This document shows, piece after piece, positions 52,138-60,488 of a stretch of 64,000 bases of DNA. This DNA is from Cystobacter ferrugineus (GTDB taxonomy: Bacteria > Myxococcota > Myxococcia > Myxococcales > Myxococcaceae). The translations under genes were made by a program, and so were the position numbers. The DNA lies in contig NZ_MPIN01000004.1 of the NCBI RefSeq assembly GCF_001887355.1, positions 1 to 64,000 on the forward strand, read 5' to 3'. A model generated the notes under the pieces. It did no database searches. It was not told the origin of the DNA and worked only from the letters and a program-made list of their open reading frames with translations. Position 1 is the stretch's first letter. Each line of letters opens with the position of its first letter.

Positions 52138-52690
52138 CTACCTCCGGCCAGTCAGGGCCACGAGCAGCGGATTCTCCCGGTACTCCCGCCAGAACTCCGC
52201 GCCGAACTTCTCCACCGCCTCGGGGGGAATCATGCCCCTTCTCCAGCACGAAGTTCGGATCGATGGTGAAGGCGATGAAGCGCCCGCCCTCCACGAGGTT
52301 GGAATAGGCCCCGCGGCACATGCCCAGCAACTCGTCCCGGGTGAACGCGTAGTTGAGCAGGTAGATGGCCGTCACCAGGTTGAAGTCTCCCAGGTGCGGA
52401 AGCTGGGCGGCATTGGCGACCTGGTACTGGATGCCCTGCCGATGCTCCTGCTCCCGCTGCCGGGCGATCGCCACCATCTCCGGGGAGACGTCCACTCCGA
52501 TGACGTTCTCGGCCCCCTGTTGTTTCAACAACCGCGTGTAGTAGCCAGCGCCACAGGCCAGATCCAAGGCACGCTGGCCGTGCAGGTCACCCACGAGCTT
52601 CAAGAACGTATGCCGTTCCGGGATGGGCAGGGCCGCCGTGTCCTTGAATTGCTCGTACTTGTTGCCCACGGTGTCATATTGCTCCGCCAT
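52138..52690 (-). pseudogene. SAM-dependent methyltransferase pseudogene (internal deletion plus frameshift)
   Basis: ATG 52690 has GGGGGAG nine bases upstream. The first ~155 residues are a class I methyltransferase: ALDLACGAGYYTRLLKQQG as the SAM-binding motif, then VIGVDVSPEMVAIARQ, and FNLVTAIYLLNYAF. The frame is intact up to FTIDPNFVLEKG. It then shifts, and another frame supplies the family's normal C-terminus, PPEAVEKFGAEFWREYREN and PLLVALTGRR, ending at the TAG at 52138. The segment that should lie between, about 60 residues, is absent. The break is near the G6 tract at 52222-52227 and a GGGG a few bases away. The family resembles toxoflavin-synthase-type methyltransferases. Probably inactive. 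Confidence 0.75.
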
Positions 52691-52763
52691 GTCGCATGCT
52701 CCCCCGCGGACACCCCTGCATGGGGCGGATCCGCGCGGGCATTCTGCCCTGGAGCCCTGTCGA

Positions 52764-53864
52764 ATGAGCCTGGAAGAAGAAAGACAACACGCCCAGCTTT
52801 CCTTCCTCGCCAGCGGCCAGCCGCTCGAGGTGGGCGATCGCACCGCCCTGCCCCTGCCCCTGGAAACCCTGGTGACCACCACGGCCCACGATGCGCACGT
52901 GGTGCAAGCCATCGAGTCGGGGTTGACGGCTTCCGTCTACCGGATCCAGGCGGACGGATGTCATTGGACGCTCAAGCGCAAGCGGCCCGAGAGCCGGGTG
53001 AAGAACGTGGATGGACAGACCTCGTTCCTCAACGAGGTCCAACGCCGGAGAGACTTCACCGAGCTCAAGCGCGATGCGTCACGCGCGTCACTCTTTACCC
53101 ATATCGTCGAGACGCAGTATGCCTCCCTGCTCGATGGGGTGATCCTCTCGCCCTGGATCGAGGGGGAGCGGCTCCAGCGCTACGACGGACGGGTCTACGC
53201 GCAGCTCTTCGGCACCATCGTGAACCTCGAGCTGCATGGCTTCTTCGAGTGGGACTTCTGCCCGGGCAACGTCCTGGATGACGGCGAGCGGGTGACCCTC
53301 TTCGACTTCGGCTACATGTACCGGTTCGAGCCGCGCCAGCACTACAACAACAATGGCCTGGCGACGCCCCTGTTCCATGGCATCGAGCGCTTCGAGACGC
53401 GCAACTTCTTCGACCACCTCCTGCGCAACCCCCAGGGTCTGGACGAGCGGCAGCTCCTGTCCGTCTACCGGGAGGAGAAGACACACGCGCTCGCGCACTA
53501 CGAGGACAAGCGGGCGCGGCTGGAGGCCATGGGCGCCGAGGAACACGTGCTGTCCTGGCAACGGGACATCAACGAGCGCTGGCAGCAGGCCTTGCGGAGT
53601 GACGAGGACCTGCGGCGCCTGTACCTCGTCGAGGGCTTCCGCTCCCACGTCCTGGACCTGTTCGATGACCTGCACGGTCAATCCTGCACGCCCACCACCA
53701 TCCAGCGGGCCGATTGGGCCCTGAACGCCCTCCGGGAGCACTTCACCCTGCTGCGCGAGGAGAAGGGGCTCTTCTTCGGGGACGAGGCGCTGAGCCAGCC
53801 GGAGTTGCTGCGCAAGTACGAGCAACTCCGGATGAAGGCCCTGGAGTACCAACTGCGGCCCTGA
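52764..53864 (+). CDS. Protein-kinase-like phosphotransferase (LPS kinase/APH-like fold)
   Basis: A 366-residue protein. ATG 52764 with GGAG about 10 bases upstream. ESGLTASVYRIQADGCHWTL then KRKRPES resembles a glycine-rich loop and the ATP-binding lysine. LHGFFEWDFCPGNVLDDGER contains a catalytic Asp with Asn (D-x4-N), and TLFDFGYMY is the DFG-like metal-binding loop. This pattern fits kinase-fold enzymes such as aminoglycoside phosphotransferases and lipopolysaccharide kinases rather than standard Ser/Thr kinases. The C-terminal third is helical and charged. The substrate is unknown. Its start is close to and divergent from the methyltransferase pseudogene. Confidence 0.72.
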   Translation: MSLEEERQHAQLSFLASGQPLEVGDRTALPLPLETLVTTTAHDAHVVQAIESGLTASVYRIQADGCHWTLKRKRPESRVKNVDGQTSFLNEVQRRRDFTELKRDASRASLFTHIVETQYASLLDGVILSPWIEGERLQRYDGRVYAQLFGTIVNLELHGFFEWDFCPGNVLDDGERVTLFDFGYMYRFEPRQHYNNNGLATPLFHGIERFETRNFFDHLLRNPQGLDERQLLSVYREEKTHALAHYEDKRARLEAMGAEEHVLSWQRDINERWQQALRSDEDLRRLYLVEGFRSHVLDLFDDLHGQSCTPTTIQRADWALNALREHFTLLREEKGLFFGDEALSQPELLRKYEQLRMKALEYQLRP

Positions 53865-54034
53865 CCCGAGGACCAGGCCGGGAGCAACGATACGGATGGA
53901 GGGCAATCAGGTCCACGCCCAGCGGCTCATGCCGCCGCTCACCAGGGAGTTGCCACCCTGTCCGAGAAGTTGGCCCCGCGAGGGAGTCTCACCAGGTAGG
54001 TATCCGCCCCGCGGAGCTGCTAGCGTGTGGCGCC

Positions 54035-55906
54035 ATGAACGAGCGGGACACGCCGGACCTGCCGCCCGGCACGAACGTCAACGGCGCGATCATCGAAGAG
54101 CTGGTGGAGCGTGGGGGCTACGGCACCGTGTACCGGGCACGGGACAAGCTGACTGGCACCCTGTTCGCCCTCAAGTTCGTCCCGCTCTACCGGTCCAAGC
54201 AGTGGGCCGAGCGCGAGGGCATCCTCGCCATGTCCTTCCAGCACAAGAACCTCGTGCGGCAGGTGGGCTTCAGCTACTGGCCGCCCGTGCTGCCCGAGTT
54301 CTTCTGCTTGAAGATGATTTATGTCGAGGGCCGCCCGCTCGACGTGTGGGCCTGGGAAGAGAACCCCGATACGTGGGCCGTGGTGGGCAAGCTGGTGGGG
54401 GTGGCGCGCGGGCTGGCCGTGGCGCATGACAGGCATGTCGTCCACCGGGACGTGAAGGAAGCCAACATCCTCGTGCGCGACGAGGATGGGGAGCCGGTGC
54501 TGTTGGATTTCGGGGCCGCCAGGCGTGAGGGGCAGAACACCATCACCGAGGGCCTGTTCCCCCCGGGGACGCCCCACTACCGCAGCCCGGAGGCGTGGCG
54601 CTTCGGCCTGGAGCACTGGAACGACCGGCGAGTCACCTACCGGCCCGGGAAGGCGGACGACCAATACGCACTGGGCGTGGTGCTCTACCGGCTGCTCACC
54701 CGCCGCTTCCCCTTCGAGGTCGCGTGGGAGGACGAGGCCTCGGTGAAGGCCGTCATCAACCAGGAGCCCCTGCCGCCGCACATCGTCAACCCCAACGTGC
54801 CGCTGGTGGTGAGTGACGTGTGCATGAAGCTCTTGGAGAAGACGCCGGAGAAGCGCTACCCGAGCGTCCTGGAGTTGGTGAAGGAGCTGTCGCACCTGCA
54901 GGCCCGTGCGGATGCGTCCTGGCAGGTGCCCCTGCATGACGGCCCCCGTGTACAGAGGCGAGGCCACCGGGCAGCCGCGGCGCGCGAGAAGCCCGAGGCG
55001 GCCGTGCCCCCCGTGGAGCCCACCCCGGCGACACCGACTCCGGCCACGGTGGCGCAGGTGCCCGTGCAGGCCATGGCGCTCCAGGCGCTTCGGCGTGCGT
55101 CGGTGTGGATGGCCGTGCTGGTGGGCGTGGCCCTTGCCGGGTGGTGGCTCGCGCGGCGGTGGAAGCCCGAGTCCCCATCCGTGGCGTCCTCCGCCTCCTC
55201 CCCAACGTGGAAGGCTCTTCCCGGTCAGGAAGTGGCGCCCTCGTGGCCGCCGCCAGAAATTGAGCGGGCCGCAGCTCCGCCCCCGGCGAAGCAAACCCCT
55301 GCGGTCGTCGCCTCGCTGGTGACGCGACCCAAGGACGACGCCTTGAAGAAGCAGCAGGCCCCCAGCCCCCAGGGGGACAAGAAACAGAAGGGGGCCCTCT
55401 CGACCGTGGCCAGGTGGTGTGTCGGTGCCGCCGCCGCCGCCAACACGGCCTGTCCCGGTGCCCAGGTGCGTCCCGTCCCCGAAGCCGAGCCGTGCCCAGC
55501 GGGCGCCGTCGAGACCATGACCGAAACGCTCGGCCTCAACATAGGGGCAAAGCTTGACGGTCTATTCGCCCCCGACGATCGCCAGGGCCAGTTCGTCTCC
55601 GTGCGCGAGGGACTCACCTCGGTGGAGACCGGCGGAACGCGGGGAAAACTGCCGGTGGGGAGCATCCTCCACGGACGCCTCCACTTCGGGGAAGGTCGCG
55701 TCTATGGCCGGTTCACCGAGGCCCAGACACCCACGGGGGACACCTACAAGGTCTGCATGCAAATCTTCACCGGGGAGCGTATGGCCAAGCGAGGCGGTGG
55801 GTACTACAAGCCCGGTCCCGGTACCGAGATGGAGTCAGGGAGTACGCCGGACAATGTCCTGATCTTCTGGATTGAAGACCTGGAAGCGGTGGATCGCTTC
55901 GAGTGA
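54035..55906 (+). CDS. Ser/Thr protein kinase with transmembrane helix and extracytoplasmic tail
   Basis: A 623-residue kinase: ERGGYGTVYRA P-loop, Lys47 in LFALKF, HRDVKEAN with Asp139, DFG Asp158, GTPHYRSPEA. One membrane helix follows the linker (VWMAVLVGVALAGWWLARRW, about residue 355-375). The tail of ~240 residues has a Pro-rich stretch, two Cys (WCVGAAAAANTACPG), and a beta-rich C-terminal domain (KLPVGSILHGRLHFGEGRVY; YKVCMQIFTGERMAK). The next gene, a DUF2381 protein, begins about 90 bp later. Kinase and DUF2381 genes are often paired in myxobacteria; the link is not understood. Confidence 0.92.
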   Translation: MNERDTPDLPPGTNVNGAIIEELVERGGYGTVYRARDKLTGTLFALKFVPLYRSKQWAEREGILAMSFQHKNLVRQVGFSYWPPVLPEFFCLKMIYVEGRPLDVWAWEENPDTWAVVGKLVGVARGLAVAHDRHVVHRDVKEANILVRDEDGEPVLLDFGAARREGQNTITEGLFPPGTPHYRSPEAWRFGLEHWNDRRVTYRPGKADDQYALGVVLYRLLTRRFPFEVAWEDEASVKAVINQEPLPPHIVNPNVPLVVSDVCMKLLEKTPEKRYPSVLELVKELSHLQARADASWQVPLHDGPRVQRRGHRAAAAREKPEAAVPPVEPTPATPTPATVAQVPVQAMALQALRRASVWMAVLVGVALAGWWLARRWKPESPSVASSASSPTWKALPGQEVAPSWPPPEIERAAAPPPAKQTPAVVASLVTRPKDDALKKQQAPSPQGDKKQKGALSTVARWCVGAAAAANTACPGAQVRPVPEAEPCPAGAVETMTETLGLNIGAKLDGLFAPDDRQGQFVSVREGLTSVETGGTRGKLPVGSILHGRLHFGEGRVYGRFTEAQTPTGDTYKVCMQIFTGERMAKRGGGYYKPGPGTEMESGSTPDNVLIFWIEDLEAVDRFE

Positions 55907-55994
55907 ACCAGCCCAGCGATTGGCGGGCCGCGAGCCCGATACGGCCCCCACACTGCCAGGGGGGGGAGGTGTGGTAGAGGCCACGTCTCCGGTC

Positions 55995-56963
55995 TTGTCC
56001 CGCCTCGTGAGGTTCTCGTTCGTGTTCGCCTCGTCCCCCGCCGCCCTCCTGGCGCTGGTGCTCCTCGCGGGGGCCGGCGCCACCGCCGAACCTCTTCTCC
56101 CGGACTGTGAGGCGTCCCCGTCCCGCGTGGAGCTACCAGCGGAGCCCTCCGGGAAGGTGGAGGAGGTGTGCATCAGCCCGGAACTGCCCATCACCTTCCG
56201 CTTCGATTCGCCGCTGGTGCCGGGCTCGCTGGAGCTGCAAGCGCGCGAGCGTTTCGAGGACGTGGCCCCTGGGACGCGGAGCTTCACCCTCCATCCTCCG
56301 GCGGCTCTCCTGGCCGGGGAGCGGTTCAAGGTAGTGGTGCGCTTCGCGGACGGGGCGGCTCCGACGAGCGCCACCTTCATTCTGGTGGGACACCCCGCAC
56401 TCGGGACACGCCAGGTGAACGTGTTCCGCCACAAGCGCACCGTGGAGGACTACCAGAAGGAAACCCAGCAGGAGCGCAAGAAGTCCCAGCAACTCGGCCA
56501 GGAGCTTGAACGCCTGCGGATGGAGAAGGGACCGGGTGGTCTCGCGGGGCTGATCGCCAGCGGGTTGATGACGGTGGACGACACGGGCGTGAAAGCCAAG
56601 CACATAAGGAGAGATGTCACCCAGCCCGCGAGCAACGCTCTCGGTATTCGCCATGTCTACACCTATCGCGTCACCACTCGTCAGGCGGGCTTGGTGCGGG
56701 TGGCCGTGGCCATGCAGATGGTGAACCGGGGCACGCAGCCCTGGGCGCTCCAGGGGGCGGCGCTGGTGGGCAAGGGCCAGGAGCCCAAGCCGATGAAGGT
56801 GAACTGGCAGCCCTCGCCCATCCTGCCGGTCGCAAAGGAGGCGGAAGTGGTCGTGGTGGAGTGGGAACTGACGGCCCGGGAAGCCCAAGGCCCCTTCACC
56901 TTGAAGCTGTGGGACCAGAGTGGCAAGCGTCTCATCACCCTCGGCAACGTGACCTTCCCGTGA
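55995..56963 (+). CDS. DUF2381 family secreted protein
   Basis: A protein of about 322 residues with a signal peptide (FVFASSPAALLALVLLAGAG to the TAEP cleavage region), then CEASPSRVELPAEPSGKVEE and VCISPELPITFRFDSPLVPG, a short coiled coil (KETQQERKKSQQLGQELERL), and a beta-rich C-terminal half. This matches the myxobacterial DUF2381/TIGR02268 paralogous family, of unknown function. The start is uncertain: TTG 55995, GTG 55971 and GTG 56007 are all possible and none has a well-spaced SD. It follows the kinase ending at 55906, as in other myxobacteria. Confidence 0.8.
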   Translation: MSRLVRFSFVFASSPAALLALVLLAGAGATAEPLLPDCEASPSRVELPAEPSGKVEEVCISPELPITFRFDSPLVPGSLELQARERFEDVAPGTRSFTLHPPAALLAGERFKVVVRFADGAAPTSATFILVGHPALGTRQVNVFRHKRTVEDYQKETQQERKKSQQLGQELERLRMEKGPGGLAGLIASGLMTVDDTGVKAKHIRRDVTQPASNALGIRHVYTYRVTTRQAGLVRVAVAMQMVNRGTQPWALQGAALVGKGQEPKPMKVNWQPSPILPVAKEAEVVVVEWELTAREAQGPFTLKLWDQSGKRLITLGNVTFP

Positions 56964-56979
56964 TTCCTGGCGCTCCTGA

Positions 56980-57711
56980 GTGTGTCAGACTCACTGGGCG
57001 TTTCTTGGATTGGCAACCCATCAGGGGGGTGGCCATCACCACGGGGAATCCCCATGAAGCTGGCCGAAGCGGTGGTGTTGTTGGTGTTTCTCACCGGATG
57101 CGCGACAACCCAGGGGACGGGAGGTTCTGGCCCTTCGCCCTTTACCGGGGGCCAGGCCCGCCGTGAAGAAGGAACTGCCCTGGTTGAACGTGCCCGGCGG
57201 ACGGATGAAGACGACCCTCTTCTATGGCCCCTGGCAGTGTCGCCGAGAGTTCATGAACGGGTGCCAGAGGGAGTGCGCTAGCGAGGGCTACAAGCTCATG
57301 GGCTGCATGTGGCTGGCCGATTTCAAGTTCGACTGGGAGGGACGCCTCGTTGCCTTGCCCGTTCCCGTCAAGGGCGGGAGCCGTTACGGCATCTATCACT
57401 GCTGCTGCAACTACCCCACTCTGCCGAAGGCGGCGAAGGAGGTTGAGCGCAAAAGGTGGGAAAAGATCCGAGACTCCTTTCGGGACGACTGGAGCAAGAA
57501 GTTCGGAGAGTGGCCGGTCAACGAAGGCATATCCTGGCCAGGCCATCACATCCGGGATCTCTGGCACGGTGGCCACCCTGTGGATCCCAACAACATCATT
57601 CCCGTGCAGCCCAGCATTCATGACGAATTCACCAGGGCCTATCCTGCCTGTTACGCTGGGCAAGCGCCCTGGAATACGGTGGGACCCGACCTGCCCTACT
57701 TGGACAACTGA
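56980..57711 (+). repeat. Left copy of the long direct repeat (toxin gene and its promoter region)
   Basis: Starts at GTGTGTCAGAC (56980) about 75 bp before the toxin ATG. It matches the block starting at 63333, first nearly perfectly to about 57410, then with divergence typical of related toxin domains. The two copies are in the same orientation, separated by about 6.35 kb. The extent on the right copy is cut by the window edge. Promoter, lipoprotein leader and toxin body are all duplicated. Confidence 0.85.
57054..57711 (+). CDS. SitA-like lipoprotein toxin with GHH/HNH-like nuclease end, apparent frameshift at G5
   Basis: ATG 57054 encodes MKLAEAVVLLVFLTG-C, a lipoprotein leader with lipobox LTGC. 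In the written sequence this frame closes at about 57281. The toxin body continues in the +1 frame from 57163 to 57711: VKKELPWLNVPGGRMKTTLF, CMWLADFKFDWEGRLVALPV, YGIYHCCCNYP, and the C-terminus WPGHHIRDLWHGGHPVDPNN, IIPVQPSIHD, YAGQAPWNTVGPDLPYLD. Removing one G from the G5 at 57147-57151 joins leader and body. The C-terminal pattern (HH, N, H) fits an HNH/GHH nuclease. The style matches my memory of SitA6-type swarm-inhibition toxins. The same frameshift occurs in the second copy. Confidence 0.7.
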
Positions 57712-57713
57712 CG

Positions 57714-58184
57714 ATGACCACGCCCATGAGCGACCTGCTCGAAGAGGTCTCCCGCGAGCCCTTCCCGCATCCCCCCGCCACGCCCGAGGAAATCGAGGCG
57801 TTCGAGCGGCGGGTGGGCTGGAAGTTGGACCCGGACCTCCGGGCCTTCTACTTGCATTGCAATGGGGCCGCTCTGCTTCGATGGCCAGATTCGCCCTATG
57901 AAATCCTGCCCCTGTCGAAGATCGTCCGGGCACGGGTGGCCATCTGCGGTGAGGATGACGACAGGTGGGGACCGGCCTCAATGTACACCTTCTGCTACGT
58001 GCGCGATAGCAACTATGTCGTCTTGGACGTGAGCCGACAGGTAGACGGGCGGTACCCGCTCATTGATGGGGACCGAGAGACCTGGCCCAACCCGGAGTAC
58101 TGCACGCAGATCGCCAGCTCGTTCTCGGAGTTCTTGGAGCAGGTGCTGCGCACCCGGCGTAGCCTCTACTGGCTAGGGGAATGA
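57714..58184 (+). CDS. SUKH (SMI1/KNR4) family immunity protein
   Basis: A 156-residue protein: PATPEEIEAFERRVGWKLDP, then DLRAFYLHCNGAALLRWPDS, are the SMI1/KNR4 signatures. SUKH proteins are the commonest immunity family next to polymorphic toxins and bind the toxin to block it. Its ATG is 2 bp after the toxin stop, so toxin and immunity are co-translated. It should neutralise the GHH/HNH-like toxin immediately upstream. A duplicated 5' part of this gene follows at 58195. Confidence 0.9.
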   Translation: MTTPMSDLLEEVSREPFPHPPATPEEIEAFERRVGWKLDPDLRAFYLHCNGAALLRWPDSPYEILPLSKIVRARVAICGEDDDRWGPASMYTFCYVRDSNYVVLDVSRQVDGRYPLIDGDRETWPNPEYCTQIASSFSEFLEQVLRTRRSLYWLGE

Positions 58185-58194
58185 GGCCGTGGCC

Positions 58195-58405
58195 ATGCCC
58201 ATGAGCCTCTTGCTCGAAGAGGTCTCCCGCGACCACTTCCCGCATGCCCCCGCCACACCCGAGGAGATCGAAGAGTTCGAGCGTCGGGTGGGCTGGAAGC
58301 TGGACCCCGACCTGCGGGCCTTCTACCTGCACTACAACGGCGCTGAACTGTTCAAGCGGCTACCGAACACCCCGTATCGTCTCCGGGACTGCCCCTTGGA
58401 TCGGG
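58195..58405 (+). pseudogene. Truncated duplicate of the SUKH immunity gene
   Basis: MPMSLLLEEVSRDHFPHAPA, TPEEIEEFERRVGWKLDPDL and RAFYLHYNGAELFKRLPNTP match the first ~60 residues of the immunity protein at 57714-58184. The match ends near 58380, where the sequence changes to the central region of a different toxin in another frame. The frame itself continues as nonsense (RDCPLDRDVRPHARPQL) for a few hundred bases. It is the product of a recombination that fused a duplicated immunity 5' end to a toxin fragment. Confidence 0.75.
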
Positions 58406-59392
58406 ATGTGCGGCCCCACGCGCGGCCCCAGCTGGTGCGAGCGCACTGGCAGGCCCGGGGACTGTCTGCGCCTGCTGACGGAAAGCCCCACCGTCAACGG
58501 GGATGGCCGTTTCGCCTTGGCTCTGGCTCTCGCCAAGGGCGCCGTGCTGGACGAGATGCTGGAGGCGTTCAAGGACATGGCCGACCCACACGCCATGGTG
58601 GCGGCCGTGCTCTGGACCTGGACCACGTACATGATTCTCGTCTCCCTTCCCGACGTGACAGTCTCCAAGGGCCTCGCGGCCGTGATGACCGCCACGATCA
58701 TTTCCTACGTGGGGGTGGATACCTTCTGGGGCCTCGTCGTGGGCTTCAAGCGGCTGATGGACGCGGCGGACCGGGCCACCACGTTCAACGGGCTGCGCGC
58801 GGCGGGCGAGCGGTACGGCAAGCTCATGGGCCGGAACGCGGCACGAGCGTTCGCCATGCTGGCCATGGCGGCCATCGGCAACACGGCACCAGGGCTGGCC
58901 GCGAAGGTGCCGAAGCTGCCCGGCTCCGTGCAGGCGGCCGTACAAGCCGAGACGCAGATGGGCATCCGTCTCGCGGCGGTGGGGGAAGTGGAGATGATCG
59001 CCGTGAGTGCCGAGACCGTCACCATCGCCCTGGCGCCGGGCGCGGTGGCGATGACCTCAAGCGGCACGAGCGGTAGCGGCACTCCGACTGGGGATGACCT
59101 CGAGGAGGTCAATACGCGGTGGCATGAAGGGAGTTACGACTCTCCATCGAAGTCACTCCAGGCCCATTTCAACAAGCATGGAGCAGAGGTTGATGCCAAG
59201 GATGTCGCCCAGTATCTACGGAAGGCCCTTGAATTCGCACAAAGACTCAAGGGCGCACGAAAATTCCCTGTTGAAGGCGCCACTGAGGGTGTGGTTCGCT
59301 ATGTCAAGAACGGCCGTTATATTGATTTCGCGTCCGATGGACGAATCTTATCTGTAACCGTTCACCGGGTTGGGACTTGTGATTGGAGATAA
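58406..59392 (+). CDS. 5'- and 3'-truncated SitA5-like polymorphic toxin remnant
   Basis: An open frame with the conserved middle of a large lipoprotein toxin family (SitA5-like from memory): WCERTGRPGDCLRLLTESPT, then LALAKGAVLDEMLEAFKDMA, hydrophobic helices MVAAVLWTWTTYMILVSLPD and MTATIISYVGVDTFWGLVVG. A variable C-terminal domain starts after a Ser/Gly linker: KSLQAHFNKHGAEVDAKDVA, QYLRKALEFAQRL, VVRYVKNGRYIDFASDGRIL. The HF-x-KHG-plus-late-DGxI pattern resembles BECR-fold RNase toxins. The N-terminus with the lipoprotein signal is missing. From 59354 the coding sequence runs into the terminal repeat of an insertion, replacing the last residues. Probably not functional as it stands. Confidence 0.65.
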   Translation: MCGPTRGPSWCERTGRPGDCLRLLTESPTVNGDGRFALALALAKGAVLDEMLEAFKDMADPHAMVAAVLWTWTTYMILVSLPDVTVSKGLAAVMTATIISYVGVDTFWGLVVGFKRLMDAADRATTFNGLRAAGERYGKLMGRNAARAFAMLAMAAIGNTAPGLAAKVPKLPGSVQAAVQAETQMGIRLAAVGEVEMIAVSAETVTIALAPGAVAMTSSGTSGSGTPTGDDLEEVNTRWHEGSYDSPSKSLQAHFNKHGAEVDAKDVAQYLRKALEFAQRLKGARKFPVEGATEGVVRYVKNGRYIDFASDGRILSVTVHRVGTCDWR

Positions 59393-59395
59393 ACT

Positions 59396-59510
59396 GTTGA
59401 CGCGCAAGCTGGATGATGGGCGCGTGAGCGAGCGGGTTGATGGGCATCAGGCCGGTGGTGGTGTGTGTTGACGCGCAGGCTTGTTGATGGGGATGTGAGC
59501 ACGCTTGCTG
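59396..59510. repeat. Two imperfect ~40-bp direct repeats at 71-bp spacing
   Basis: GTTGACGCGCAAGCTGGATG starting at 59396 and GTTGACGCGCAGGCTTGTTG starting at 59467 continue with related GATGGG and GTGAGC blocks. They lie just inside the left end of the composite insertion in a 208-bp stretch without a gene. Purpose unknown; they may be remnants of a deleted IS. Confidence 0.45.
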
Positions 59511-59600
59511 ATGCCTTTCGTAGGTGGTGCCAGCGCCACACAGGGAGATGGGGAGGGGGCTGGTGGGGGAGCACGGGTGGGCGTATGGGTGCAGATGATG

Positions 59601-60401
59601 CTAATGCCGCCCCAACTCCCTGTCCCAGGCAGCCAACTGCACGGTCACCGTGTATTTGTAGGCGCTGGAGAGAGTCTCGAACCTCTCCGGGGGAAGCGCG
59701 GAGAGGCGCTTGCGCAGGAAGCCCGGGTCACAGAGCTCCTCGCGGTGTTTGAATTCGGTGTCTTCCTCCACCAGGACAGGAACCACCCGAAGCACGGCCT
59801 CCAGGCAATCCTCTCGGGTAGCGCGAACCATGCGCTCCACGGTCAGGGCCATGTGCTCGCGGACCGAGGCAGGGCCTCCGGGGCACCATGCCTCCAGGGT
59901 CTTGCGGTAGATATCCTCCATGAGCTCTTCCAGCGTGTACTTCTTACCGAGCCAGAACGCGTAGCGAGGGCCCTGAAGCACATCCCAGAATCGGAGCACC
60001 GAGGCGAGCCGGTTCGCCATGCGCTCCGCGCTCCGTGGCGGGGGCGGAGACACGGCATGGTCGAGAGCGCCCCAAGGAGTGCCCAGACAGAAGGACTCGA
60101 AGACATCCCTCATGCGCTGGTGCTCCTCCTTGGGGACGCTTTCATTCAAGCTCATGAAGACGTCGCCGAACATATGCATCCACCAGCGAGTGCGGTTCAA
60201 GTCGAATTCGGCCCCCGAGTGCATCACCAGCACCTCGCCGGGTGGCACCTGGCGCATCTGCCGGGGCTGGGGAAAGGCACCGGTCTTGAGGTACTCCCGG
60301 GCCCACCAGTGGCCTTCGGCTCTCACCTTGCGGCGGATGGCAGCGGTGGTGCCGTAGAGCCACGCTGGAAACTCAAGCACCGGGGACTGTTCCGTAGTCA
60401 T
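59601..60401 (-). CDS. Hypothetical protein, candidate immunity protein for the upstream nuclease
   Basis: A 266-residue soluble protein, unrecognised. Start ATG 60401 with AGGG about 10 bases upstream. It has Trp/Arg-rich and acidic helical stretches (GHWWAREYLKTGAFPQPRQM; NRTRWWMHMFGDVFMSLNES; EDCLEAVLRVVPVLVEEDTE) with no signal peptide or membrane segment. It follows the secreted nuclease-like gene on the same strand after 87 bp, the usual order of toxin then immunity. Candidate immunity by position only. Less GC-rich than most of the window. Confidence 0.65.
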   Translation of the reverse strand: MTTEQSPVLEFPAWLYGTTAAIRRKVRAEGHWWAREYLKTGAFPQPRQMRQVPPGEVLVMHSGAEFDLNRTRWWMHMFGDVFMSLNESVPKEEHQRMRDVFESFCLGTPWGALDHAVSPPPPRSAERMANRLASVLRFWDVLQGPRYAFWLGKKYTLEELMEDIYRKTLEAWCPGGPASVREHMALTVERMVRATREDCLEAVLRVVPVLVEEDTEFKHREELCDPGFLRKRLSALPPERFETLSSAYKYTVTVQLAAWDRELGRH

Positions 60402-60488
60402 GGCTTTTCGCCCTACCATAGCAGTCAGACGCTCCTCAAGCGCCAAGCATTTCGCGCGCTCCGAGGGCGGCAGACGCCTCTCGCTCGG

